Source: Hydrogenimonas sp. (lineage in GTDB: Bacteria > Campylobacterota > Campylobacteria > Campylobacterales > Hydrogenimonadaceae). From it: 36,122 bases of DNA. The stretch lies in contig WFUN01000020.1 in the NCBI GenBank assembly GCA_015484905.1, positions 1 through 36,122 of the forward strand, given 5' to 3'. The position numbers and the translations under genes were made by a program. Within the stretch, counting starts at the first letter, position 1. Every line of letters starts with the position of its first letter. The notes under the pieces were generated by a model that saw only the letters and a list, made by a program, of their open reading frames with translations, searched no databases and was not told where the DNA came from. Shown in pieces: positions 16,027 through 23,026 of this stretch.

Positions 16027-16830
16027 TTAGGCAAGAATCTCTTTTCTATTGGTTTTGACCTGCAGATAGTCAGATATCTGCATTAATGAAAATGTTACCA
16101 GAAAAATCATCAATCCAGGGAAAAAGCTGATCCACCAGGCAATCTGCATAACCTCTTTTCCTTCGCTTATAAGGCTCCCCCAGCTCATTTGGGGCGGATT
16201 TATGCCAAGCCCCAAAAAACTTAGAGCACTTTCACTCAAAATCGCACCTCCTACTCCAAAAGTGAAACTTATAAAAAAGATGGGGGCGAGCAGAGGTGTG
16301 AAATATTTGAATATGATTTTTGAAATCGGCACGCCACCTGTTCTAAGAATTTTTATAAAAGGTTTCTGACCGATTGCAAAACTCTCGGCACGTATCATTC
16401 TGCCCATGGTCATCCAGCCCGTTACAGATATGACAAATATCAAAACCCACAAAGAGGCTTCAATATAACTGACAAGAGCAAGCAGAAGGAAAAAAGTTGG
16501 AAAAGTCAAAAAAAGATCGACCACTATGACAAAAATACGGTCTGTTTTTCCTCTGAAAAAACCGGCAGTCACTCCAACGATCAGTCCTATCATGGAGGAA
16601 ATCATGGCGCTTCCGATACCGATGGTCAAAGATACGCGTCCCCCATGCATCAATCTGGCCAGAAGATCCCGACCAAGACGGTCCGTTCCAAGCAAAAATG
16701 TCTCGGAAGGTGGCAGCAGCAAAGATTCTGAGTGGAGTTCGTTTGGATCGACACTATATATCAGCGGACCTGCAAAAGAGAAGAGAAAAAGTGCCGCAAG
16801 GATAGCAACGCTTACACAAGGGCATTTCAT
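16027..16830 (-). CDS. ABC transporter permease, DppC/OppC type
   Basis: A 267-residue inner-membrane permease of the dipeptide/oligopeptide/nickel import group. After an N-terminal membrane helix comes the LLGTDRLGRDLLARLMHGGRVSL signature near 46-68, then several membrane helices and the cytoplasmic coupling loop containing ALSFLGLGINPPQMSWGSLI. Such proteins normally pair with a DppB-type permease, one or two ATPases and a binding protein, none of which is in the window. It starts four bases after the flgK stop in the same direction, so it is probably co-transcribed with late flagellar genes, without an obvious reason. Substrate unknown. Confidence 0.88.
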   Translation of the reverse strand: MKCPCVSVAILAALFLFSFAGPLIYSVDPNELHSESLLLPPSETFLLGTDRLGRDLLARLMHGGRVSLTIGIGSAMISSMIGLIVGVTAGFFRGKTDRIFVIVVDLFLTFPTFFLLLALVSYIEASLWVLIFVISVTGWMTMGRMIRAESFAIGQKPFIKILRTGGVPISKIIFKYFTPLLAPIFFISFTFGVGGAILSESALSFLGLGINPPQMSWGSLISEGKEVMQIAWWISFFPGLMIFLVTFSLMQISDYLQVKTNRKEILA

Positions 16831-16834
16831 CTAT

Positions 16835-18679
16835 CTACTGTTTGATTCCAAGAAGTGTCTGCAACATCTGATCTATAGTAGTAATCACTTTCGCACTGGC
16901 ACCATATCCGGTCTGGTATTTCATTAGATTGGTCAACTCCTCATCAAGATCCACCCTGCTTATACTGTCAAACTCCTTGACTACCGCATTCAGCAACGAT
17001 TCTGATGTTTCAGCGGTAGTGTGGGCGGCAACTGTTTTTTCAGCAACTTCCGTTGCGCTCATCCTGAAAAAACCGCTGAAGGTGTCTTGTGAGTATGGCT
17101 CACTCATATCGTTTAAATAGAACTTTACTTTATCGAATTGAAGCTGTACCATCCGATTCGCAACACTGTTGTCTCCGGCAACCGGCGCCGCATTACCGGC
17201 TATTCTCGTAGGATTTTCGTCTAAATAGCTGTTCAACTTTATGGTATCTGCACCGTTTCCGTCAAAAAACCGCTCAAGTCCCATGGCTCCGGCGAAAAGG
17301 GAAGGATTTTCATTATCGCTCTCTTCGATGGAAAATCTGTATCCCTGCTCTTTCATACCGTTTTTTAGCGTAATGGAAAAATACCCTTTGGCATCAAAAG
17401 AAGCAGATACAAAATCGTCTACATCGTTTGTAACCACATTGTCTCCATTATCGTCTATATTGGTACTGTTTATTCTGTCTGCTACATCCTGAAAAGTTTT
17501 GCCTTTTAACGAAACACTGCGTTGGGCGATGATATTTCCGTCGATATCATATATTTTGACTTTGAAATCTCTTTGTGTATCGATTGGCAGTTCCGAGTTT
17601 TCGATCGGTATCGTAGGATCCACCGCTACATCGCTTTGCATAAAGTCAGTCGCGTGGAATGCATATACATTGTTGATGTTTGTTATCATAGCCGAGGCGA
17701 AGCTGTCCAATTTATCGATAATCTGCTGTATATCCCCATTCATGAATTTGCCGGATTCATTATTGTAGTCGCTACCGCGCAACGAAAAAATCGCTCCAAC
17801 CTTTCCTCCATGAATATAATTTGATATATCGAAATTTACATAATCCTGACGTTGATAGAAGATATTCGAGAATTTGGCATTTTCACCCGATTTGTCCAAT
17901 ACGAGAGGATGAAAAGTCGAACCGTCTACAAAAGATGAACCTCCAATACTCAAATGGTACTGATCGGTAGTCTCTACAAGATTGGAATCTATCGTCGTAT
18001 CAGACTTCAACTCCCCCTTGGTTACGGTAATGTCGATCAGTTTGTTGAGGGCAAGTTCAAGTTTGTCGCGCTGATCCCGTAAATCGTTGGCATTTCCTCC
18101 GCCAGTTTCATTGTTATTGATACGAACGTTTACTTCGGCGATCTGTTTTCCGATCCTATTTATCTCATCCACTGCGGTTTTCAGTTGATCATCAAGAGAT
18201 TCCTGTACCTTTTGCAACTCCTCTCTTGTAGTTTTGATCGTCGAGGCAAATGTTTTGGCCTGTTGCGCAAGATCTATTTTCAATGAGCTGTCGTCGCTGT
18301 TTTTTGAAAAATTGCTCCAGGCATCGAAAAACTTTGAAAGTGCGTTATAAATGCCGTTTTTATCGATTTCCGGAAAAAAACTGGAGACTTCGTCCATAAC
18401 CTGCTGTCTGAAGTTTGCATACTCGTAGTTTCCCGATGAGCTCTTGAGTCGTTTGTACACAAATTCATCGTGGATACGTACTATTTGTGTTATCTTGGCA
18501 CCCAGCCCTATATCGCCGGGAGTCATGTCAAGAGGAGTATTTGGAGCAATGACAACTCTTTGCCTCGTATAGTCAGGGTTTTGCGCATTTGAAATATTGT
18601 GACCGGTCGTATCAATGGCGATTTGGGATGTTTTCAATCCACTGTAACCTATGTTAAGCGCATTGAAGATAGAAGCCAT
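16835..18679 (-). CDS. flgK: flagellar hook-associated protein 1 (FlgK)
   Basis: The first hook-filament junction protein. The 614-residue length is within the range seen in Campylobacterota. The N-terminus has the rod/hook family motif in the segment GLKTSQIAIDTTGHNISNAQNPDYTRQRV (about 15-43), and the C-terminus has NLMKYQTGYGASAKVITTIDQML, the matching coiled-coil terminal motif. The middle is a variable domain exposed on the junction. GAGGGT precedes the ATG, and flgN, its likely chaperone gene, ends three bases upstream. Confidence 0.96.
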   Translation of the reverse strand: MASIFNALNIGYSGLKTSQIAIDTTGHNISNAQNPDYTRQRVVIAPNTPLDMTPGDIGLGAKITQIVRIHDEFVYKRLKSSSGNYEYANFRQQVMDEVSSFFPEIDKNGIYNALSKFFDAWSNFSKNSDDSSLKIDLAQQAKTFASTIKTTREELQKVQESLDDQLKTAVDEINRIGKQIAEVNVRINNNETGGGNANDLRDQRDKLELALNKLIDITVTKGELKSDTTIDSNLVETTDQYHLSIGGSSFVDGSTFHPLVLDKSGENAKFSNIFYQRQDYVNFDISNYIHGGKVGAIFSLRGSDYNNESGKFMNGDIQQIIDKLDSFASAMITNINNVYAFHATDFMQSDVAVDPTIPIENSELPIDTQRDFKVKIYDIDGNIIAQRSVSLKGKTFQDVADRINSTNIDDNGDNVVTNDVDDFVSASFDAKGYFSITLKNGMKEQGYRFSIEESDNENPSLFAGAMGLERFFDGNGADTIKLNSYLDENPTRIAGNAAPVAGDNSVANRMVQLQFDKVKFYLNDMSEPYSQDTFSGFFRMSATEVAEKTVAAHTTAETSESLLNAVVKEFDSISRVDLDEELTNLMKYQTGYGASAKVITTIDQMLQTLLGIKQ

Positions 18680-18682
18680 AAA

Positions 18683-19111
18683 TCAGACCCTCAACTCTAT
18701 CAAGGAGGCTATTTTGGGGCTGTTGGCAGTATAGCCATCTTTTTCTACCGGAAATATCTCTTCATACATTGAATTGTAAAACTCACCCACTGCAATAACG
18801 AAGCGGGCGTAATAACGGTTCAACATTTGCAGTTTTTCCAGATTTTCACGCAAAAACTGCAGCCCTTCTCTATCAGTTTCATCCAACAGCTCCGAAAGAT
18901 CACTATCCGGATGAGATTTAAGAAGCGCAGAGATCTCATTTTCAATCAACATCTTCGTATTCTCGAATCTTCTCAGAGTGCTCTCTTTTGTCTCTATACG
19001 GCCAAATATCTCATCATGTCTGGCAAGTTTGATATCTTCGATATCCAAAGATGTCAACTCAATAAGAACTTCGAGATCTTCGACCGCTTTTTGCAGATAG
19101 TGATTCAGCAT
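18683..19111 (-). CDS. flgN: FlgN-like flagellar chaperone
   Basis: A 142-residue, almost entirely helical, acidic protein with no signal peptide. FlgN holds FlgK and FlgL in the cytoplasm before export. Sequence conservation in this family is low, so the call rests on length, helical heptad patterns (for example around ETKESTLRRFENTKMLIENEI) and position between flgM and flgK, as in related genomes. AAGGAAA precedes the ATG. It lies 11 bases after flgM. Confidence 0.78.
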   Translation of the reverse strand: MLNHYLQKAVEDLEVLIELTSLDIEDIKLARHDEIFGRIETKESTLRRFENTKMLIENEISALLKSHPDSDLSELLDETDREGLQFLRENLEKLQMLNRYYARFVIAVGEFYNSMYEEIFPVEKDGYTANSPKIASLIELRV

Positions 19112-19122
19112 GGATTTCCTTT

Positions 19123-19323
19123 TTATTCGGGCTTGAGCTCCTGCGCCATTTTGGTCGCCGTCGCACGCAGATCGATTTTGTAATTGTCGTTTTTGATCTG
19201 CTGTTTCAGCTCGTCTATTCGAGTCTGTTCTTTATTCTGCTGTTTTTCAACAGCAAGATTCTCATTTTTTTTCATATCGTTTACAATGTTTGATGTGCTG
19301 CTTGAGCCAACATTTCTTATCAT
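19123..19323 (-). CDS. flgM: anti-sigma-28 factor FlgM
   Basis: A 66-residue protein that would bind and hold FliA (sigma-28) until the hook is complete and FlgM is exported. The C-terminal helical half with RIDELKQQIKNDNYKIDLRATATKMAQELK is the family signature; the N-terminal half is polar and probably disordered, as in other short epsilon FlgM proteins. It is followed by flgN and flgK. A sigma-28-type box and an overlapping TATAAT lie about 45-75 bases upstream, in the end of flgJ. Confidence 0.87.
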   Translation of the reverse strand: MIRNVGSSSTSNIVNDMKKNENLAVEKQQNKEQTRIDELKQQIKNDNYKIDLRATATKMAQELKPE

Positions 19324-19367
19324 TTTATATATCCTTTTTGCTTTAAGTTATTATCCATACTGGTTCA

Positions 19368-19400
19368 ATTATACTATCGGCAAATTTGGATGTTTATTAA
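19368..19400 (-). promoter_or_regulatory. sigma-28 promoter of flgM-flgN-flgK, with overlapping -10-like TATAAT
   Basis: On the minus strand TTAA (19400-19397), fifteen bases, then GCCGATAG (19381-19374), close to the sigma-28 pattern TAAA-N15-GCCGATAA. TATAAT follows directly (19373-19368) and could act as a sigma-70 -10. The site overlaps the last codons of flgJ, so flgM-flgN-flgK can be expressed separately from flgI-flgJ. The flaG box has the same layout. Confidence 0.65.
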
Positions 19401-19683
19401 TATCTTTGTCTAAACTTTTTTCTGTAAGAAAACGGTATAAAAGTTCGCTATATCCGAAAGCTCCACTCAGCTCTTTACTTATCTGCTCATTCTGCATCGA
19501 ACGATAGATCTCTCTACCCGGATCTTTTGGCAAAAGTGGATCTTCAGCACTAATCGTTTTATCAAGTAAAATTTTTATTATTATGGCTTCGAATGCATCC
19601 GTCTGCTCTTTCAACTTCTCATTTGTTTTGGCTTTTAGCCCAGGAAGTTGCGTTTGATATTCATTAATATTCAAACTGACCAT
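19369..19683 (-). CDS. flgJ: flagellar rod-binding protein, FlgJ N-terminal type
   Basis: A 104-residue protein corresponding to only the rod-binding N-terminal half of FlgJ. The signature is the segment KEQTDAFEAIIIKILLDKTI (about 25-44), followed by GREIYRSMQNEQISKELSGAFGYSELLYRFL. No muramidase domain follows, as is usual in this phylum, so a separate enzyme must open the peptidoglycan for the rod. AAGGAG precedes the ATG, nine bases after the flgI stop. Confidence 0.9.
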   Translation of the reverse strand: MVSLNINEYQTQLPGLKAKTNEKLKEQTDAFEAIIIKILLDKTISAEDPLLPKDPGREIYRSMQNEQISKELSGAFGYSELLYRFLTEKSLDKDINKHPNLPIV

Positions 19684-19692
19684 CTCATCTCC

Positions 19693-20754
19693 TTAGATAA
19701 TTTCCAGATCGGCATGTATAGCTCCGGCATTCTTTATCGCTTCGATAATCGATATGATATCTTTTGGGGTTGCACCGAGTTTTCTGAGAGAACGGGCGAG
19801 ATTGGCAACCGTAGCCGCACCGGGTCTGGTAACCAGTGTATGCTGCTGGGGCTGGAGTTGGGTATCTTCACCTATATTGATGGAAGTGCCCTCTTTTTTC
19901 AATACCGGAAGAGATCTCCTTTCTTCGATTTTGATCGTTATATCTCCATGAGTAATCATAACCGGTTCGACCTCGATATCTATACCGGAAACTATGGTAC
20001 CAGTCCTCTCATCTATAACAATTCGCTGTTTGCTTCTGTAATCTATTGAGATCTCCCCTGTTTTGGCCAAAAACTCCACCATGCTCAGCGAATCCGGTTT
20101 TTTTAGTCTGATGGTTCTTGAATCGATAGCAACCGCCACTCTTTTTTTATAGTACCGGTTCAAGATATTCTGAATGGCTACCGCATTTTGAAAGTTCGAC
20201 TCTTTCAGACTGAGTGTCGCCTCTTCCTGACCATAAAGATTGAAAGGGACTTCCTGCTCTACGAGGGCACCTCCGGGTATTTTGCCCGCCGTGGCATGAT
20301 TTAATGATCCGGCTCCTCGGACATTACGCCCACCGATTGTCACGGACCCCTGTGCCAGAGCGTAAATTCGACCATCAACTCCCTTTAAAGGTGTCATTAG
20401 CAGCGTTCCACCTTCAATCGATTTTGCATCTCCGATAGAGGAGACTACAACATCGATTTTGTCTCCCTGTCTTGAGAAGGGAGGAAGCGTGGCGGTCACA
20501 ACAACCGCCGCAACGTTTTTGGATTTTATATCTTTTGGATCAAGTTTTACATTCATGGACTGCAACATATTGGAAATAGTCTGAAGAGTGAATTTCGATG
20601 TCGTGCCGTCTCCAGTCTTGTTGAGACCCACAATCAGGCCATACCCTATCAACTGATTCTCTCTAACCCCTATAACGTTGCTGATCTCCTTGATCTTCAC
20701 ACCATAGGATAATAGCGGTATAAAAAAGATAAAAAGAAGAAGCGTCCGTCTCAA
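19693..20754 (-). CDS. flgI: flagellar P-ring protein FlgI
   Basis: Forms the P ring around the rod in the peptidoglycan layer. The 353-residue protein has an N-terminal signal peptide (hydrophobic 4-17), then IKEISNVIGVRENQLIGYGLIVGLNKTGDGT, LPPFSRQGDKIDVVVSSIGDAKSIEGGTLLMTPL, and the typical C-terminal LRKLGATPKDIISIIEAIKNAGAIHADLEII. The start appears to be TTG, with GAAAGG six bases before it; no ATG is positioned to keep the signal peptide. A sigma-54-type box lies about 60 bases upstream. Confidence 0.97.
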   Translation of the reverse strand: MRRTLLLFIFFIPLLSYGVKIKEISNVIGVRENQLIGYGLIVGLNKTGDGTTSKFTLQTISNMLQSMNVKLDPKDIKSKNVAAVVVTATLPPFSRQGDKIDVVVSSIGDAKSIEGGTLLMTPLKGVDGRIYALAQGSVTIGGRNVRGAGSLNHATAGKIPGGALVEQEVPFNLYGQEEATLSLKESNFQNAVAIQNILNRYYKKRVAVAIDSRTIRLKKPDSLSMVEFLAKTGEISIDYRSKQRIVIDERTGTIVSGIDIEVEPVMITHGDITIKIEERRSLPVLKKEGTSINIGEDTQLQPQQHTLVTRPGAATVANLARSLRKLGATPKDIISIIEAIKNAGAIHADLEII

Positions 20755-20806
20755 AAGATACCTTTCGTCTTTTCAATAGTAAAAAAACCTGTTTCAATCT
20801 ACTTCA

Positions 20807-20822
20807 AGCAAAATATGTTCCA
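20807..20822 (-). promoter_or_regulatory. sigma-54 promoter of flgI
   Basis: On the minus strand this reads TGGAACATATTTTGCT, the same TGGAAC-N5-TTGCT layout as before flgH, with ten bases between GG and GC. The expected start is near 20796, about 40 bases before the flgI TTG. It begins two bases after the rsmD stop codon. Confidence 0.8.
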
Positions 20823-20824
20823 TT

Positions 20825-21418
20825 TTAACTCACATAGAAACTTACTGCGCTCTTTCCAAATCTTTTTTCCCTTTTCTTTCTGAAAACCCCTATTCTCTCC
20901 GGAAAACTCTCTTTTGCCATATGCTCCACTATAATCGAAATAATCACTTCAGGATCGATCTTTTCTATGGTTTCGACAACCTTTTTGTATATATCGGAGC
21001 TGCCTTCACGTATCGAAAAAGGAGGGTCGATATAAAGATACGCTCTCTCGTTACACTCTCTTATTTCCATCAGAATTTGTGGAAGAATTTCAAAGGCGTC
21101 TCCTCTTCTTACATCGCAGTGTCGCGAATCAATATATTCACAATTCTTTTTCAGGGTTCTGTAAGCTTCTGCATTCTGTTCTATAAACCATACTCTTTTG
21201 GCACCGCGACTGAGAGCTTCAAGCCCGATAGAACCGCTGCCTCCGAACATCTCTATAAAATTCTTGTCTACAATGTCGAACTGAAGCGTATTGAATACAG
21301 ACTCTTTGAGTCTGCTCTTTGAGCTTCTTGTAACCTCTTTCGACGGAAGCACCACTCTCTTCCCTCGAAACTTTCCCCCTATAATATATGTATATAGTTC
21401 TCTATTTTTTCTTTTCAT
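20825..21418 (-). CDS. rsmD: 16S rRNA guanine(966)-N2 methyltransferase (RsmD)
   Basis: A 197-residue class I methyltransferase. The N-terminal IIGGKFRGKRVVLP, the RLKESVFNTLQ helix, the SAM motif FIEMFGGSGSIGLEALSRGA at about 54-73 and catalytic DPPF at 131-134 are the RsmD pattern. The usual RPT before the helix is RSS here, and the usual DLFAGSG is EMFGGSG, both mild variants. It modifies 16S rRNA in the small subunit. It overlaps the upstream receiver-like gene by 17 bases; flgI lies downstream in the same direction but has its own promoter. Confidence 0.93.
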   Translation of the reverse strand: MKRKNRELYTYIIGGKFRGKRVVLPSKEVTRSSKSRLKESVFNTLQFDIVDKNFIEMFGGSGSIGLEALSRGAKRVWFIEQNAEAYRTLKKNCEYIDSRHCDVRRGDAFEILPQILMEIRECNERAYLYIDPPFSIREGSSDIYKKVVETIEKIDPEVIISIIVEHMAKESFPERIGVFRKKREKRFGKSAVSFYVS

Positions 21419-21770
21419 AATGCTTTTTTATGATCTCCGTCAACTCTTTTATAAAATTGTATGTAATTTTCTCTATTTTCTCTTCAAGCGTCTCCTCTTC
21501 ATCTATAAAACGGAGCTCTTTGCCCAAAACATTTTTCGTATCGTTTGCCTGGAGTTTCTCTTCTATTTTTATCATCAGGCGTGAGCGTGAAAACGGCTTG
21601 TTGAGATCGGCTTCCCTGTCGATGCCTATTCGCAAAACCGCTTTTTTGCTCTTAATATTGTGATCCGTTATGATCAAATCGGCTTCATGATCCAAAACTA
21701 TATGATTTTTCAAAAATTTCCGAAGGCTCTTTTCAAGAAGTACGGATCGACACGACAGTGCTATTTTCAT
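21402..21770 (-). CDS. small protein resembling a shortened response-regulator receiver
   Basis: A 122-residue soluble protein I do not recognise by name. Its first 75 residues follow the receiver order in a shortened form: a KIALSC strand, a helix, HIVLDHE, then DLIITDH where a receiver would carry the phosphorylated Asp strand, then AVLRIGID and KPFSRSRL, closely like the conserved Lys-Pro-Phe and final helix of receivers. One central helix-strand unit is missing and the N-terminal acidic pair is absent, so phosphorylation is doubtful. The last 40 residues are a charged helix rich in Glu and Lys. AGGAG precedes the ATG. It overlaps rsmD by 17 bases and has a TATAAT at 21800-21805. Unknown function. 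Confidence 0.7.
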   Translation of the reverse strand: MKIALSCRSVLLEKSLRKFLKNHIVLDHEADLIITDHNIKSKKAVLRIGIDREADLNKPFSRSRLMIKIEEKLQANDTKNVLGKELRFIDEEETLEEKIEKITYNFIKELTEIIKKHYEKKK

Positions 21771-21799
21771 GGGTCTCCTGAGATTGGAAGTTTTCCGAT

Positions 21800-21805
21800 A
21801 TTATA
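21800..21805 (-). promoter_or_regulatory. putative -10 box of the receiver-like gene and rsmD
   Basis: TATAAT on the minus strand, 29 bases before the ATG at 21770, within GATATAATATC. No clear -35 is seen. Confidence 0.5.
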
Positions 21806-21846
21806 TCAAAGAGACATCTCGTAAAACTTTTTGTGCAATCCATCTC

Positions 21847-21873
21847 TTAACAAATATTTTTCATAACCGATAT
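21847..21873 (+). promoter_or_regulatory. sigma-28 promoter of flaG
   Basis: TTAA (21847-21850), fifteen bases, then ACCGATAT (21866-21873), 30 bases before the flaG ATG. This matches the sigma-28 pattern and has the same spacing as the flgM box at 19374-19400. Confidence 0.65.
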
Positions 21874-21903
21874 TGATTAAAACAGAAATGGAGGAAAAGT
21901 GTC

Positions 21904-22287
21904 ATGGAAGTATTCAATGCCATGCGAACGCAACAGACGAACTCCTCTTTGCCGCAGGGACCGGAAGCTATTGGCAGATCCGTTTCCCAACCACACAGAT
22001 CTACACAAAATTCCATACAGGAAGAGGCAAAACAGATAGAGGAGAAAGCTGATACACAGAAATTGAAAAAAGAGTTACAGCAGATCACCGATCAGCTCAA
22101 TAAAGAGATGGATCCGTTGAATACATCCATCCGCTTCGGGTTTGACGACTCTATCAAAGAGCTGTATATCTCCGTAATCGATACCAGTAGCGATCAGGTT
22201 ATACGCAAGATACCGTCTGAAGAAGCGATGAGGCTTGCAGCCAAAATGCGTGAATTGATAGGAATAATTTTTGACAAAAAGGGGTGA
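21904..22287 (+). CDS. flaG: FlaG family flagellar protein
   Basis: A 127-residue protein. The second half has the FlaG pattern: LNKEMDPLNTSIRFGFDDSIKELYISVIDTSSDQVIRKIPSEEAMRLAAKMRELIG; the first half is a polar, Gln/Glu-rich, probably disordered tail. FlaG limits filament length in related bacteria. GGAGG precedes the ATG and a sigma-28-type box lies upstream. In many Campylobacterota flaG is followed by fliD and fliS, but here fliS comes directly after a 51-base gap with no fliD. Confidence 0.9.
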   Translation: MEVFNAMRTQQTNSSLPQGPEAIGRSVSQPHRSTQNSIQEEAKQIEEKADTQKLKKELQQITDQLNKEMDPLNTSIRFGFDDSIKELYISVIDTSSDQVIRKIPSEEAMRLAAKMRELIGIIFDKKG

Positions 22288-22338
22288 CAACTACCCCATA
22301 TTGCAAGGATGCAAAACTTCATTAACAAGGATTGAACA

Positions 22339-22719
22339 ATGACTGCAGCAACTGCTTATGCAACCTATACACAAAACAACGTACAGATCGAATCTCCGGA
22401 AAAACTGATTGAGATGCTTTATGAAGGCATCATACGATTCTGTTCATTGGCAAAAAAATCTATAGAACATGGAGATATAGAAAAACGTGTCTACTGGATC
22501 AACCGTACCATAGCGATATTCGTTGAACTCATCAATTCTCTTGACAGTAAACGTGGTGGAGAGGTCTCGCACTATTTGAACGGGCTTTACAATCAGCAGA
22601 TCAAGTTTCTAAACGAAAGCAATGCACAAAACAGTGCGAAGCATCTTGACATTGTAATCCACGTAACCAAAGAGCTTCTTGAGGCGTGGAGAGAAGTTAC
22701 AGCCAATGAACTGGCATAA
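22339..22719 (+). CDS. fliS: flagellin export chaperone FliS
   Basis: A 126-residue all-helical protein that binds flagellin in the cytoplasm and prevents early polymerisation. Family features are the N-terminal AYATYTQNNVQIESPEKLIEMLYEGIIRFCSLAKKSIE and the later LINSLDSKRGGEVSHYLNGLYNQQIKFLNESN. AAGGA lies just upstream. Its end overlaps the following small gene by 14 bases. Confidence 0.94.
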   Translation: MTAATAYATYTQNNVQIESPEKLIEMLYEGIIRFCSLAKKSIEHGDIEKRVYWINRTIAIFVELINSLDSKRGGEVSHYLNGLYNQQIKFLNESNAQNSAKHLDIVIHVTKELLEAWREVTANELA

Positions 22720-22963
22720 GTTATTTACAGCAGCACTCATAGAAGAAGACGGAGAGAGGCTGCTCTCTCTTCTCAACTCGATGCCGCAGTTTGAAAATAT
22801 CGAGCAGATGCAAAAAGCTCTTGGACTGATATCTCAGGCCATAGAGCTTTTCGAAAAGAAAAAAATCGAAATATCCCATCAGATGCAAAAGATTGAAAAA
22901 GAAAAAAAGTTCATGACCTCATGTTCTCACTCCGAATTTACGCATATAGATCTGCACTCATAA
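22706..22963 (+). CDS. small FliT-like protein
   Basis: An 85-residue helical protein overlapping the end of fliS by 14 bases in another frame. FliT-like chaperones commonly follow fliS and are of this size, and the LISQAIELFEKKKIEISHQMQKIEKEKKF amphipathic helix fits, but sequence conservation is too low to prove it. FliT normally serves FliD, which is not in this window. The frame is open to a TTG at 22679, but the ATG at 22706 has GAGAAG upstream and gives a normal N-terminus (MNWHKLFTAAL). Confidence 0.65.
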   Translation: MNWHKLFTAALIEEDGERLLSLLNSMPQFENIEQMQKALGLISQAIELFEKKKIEISHQMQKIEKEKKFMTSCSHSEFTHIDLHS

Positions 22964-22976
22964 GAGTTTCAACTCA

Positions 22977-22996
22977 TTTTCGGTAAAATCCGAAAA
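22977..22996. repeat. AT-rich hairpin overlapping a -10-like sequence before argG
   Basis: TTTTCGG-TAAAAT-CCGAAAA, a seven-base-pair stem with a six-base loop. It could be a weak 3' structure for the FliT-like gene; the loop reads TAAAAT, which could also be the argG -10 box, about 37 bases before its ATG. There is no clean T-run after it. Confidence 0.4.
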
Positions 22997-23026
22997 AATT
23001 TCTTAGATTCCGAGGAAAATACAAAT

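Noticed and set aside
22977-22996. Hairpin as a strong terminator of the fliS operon
   Set aside because: The stem is AT-rich and no T-run follows; a -10-like sequence sits in the loop, so it is listed only as a repeat.
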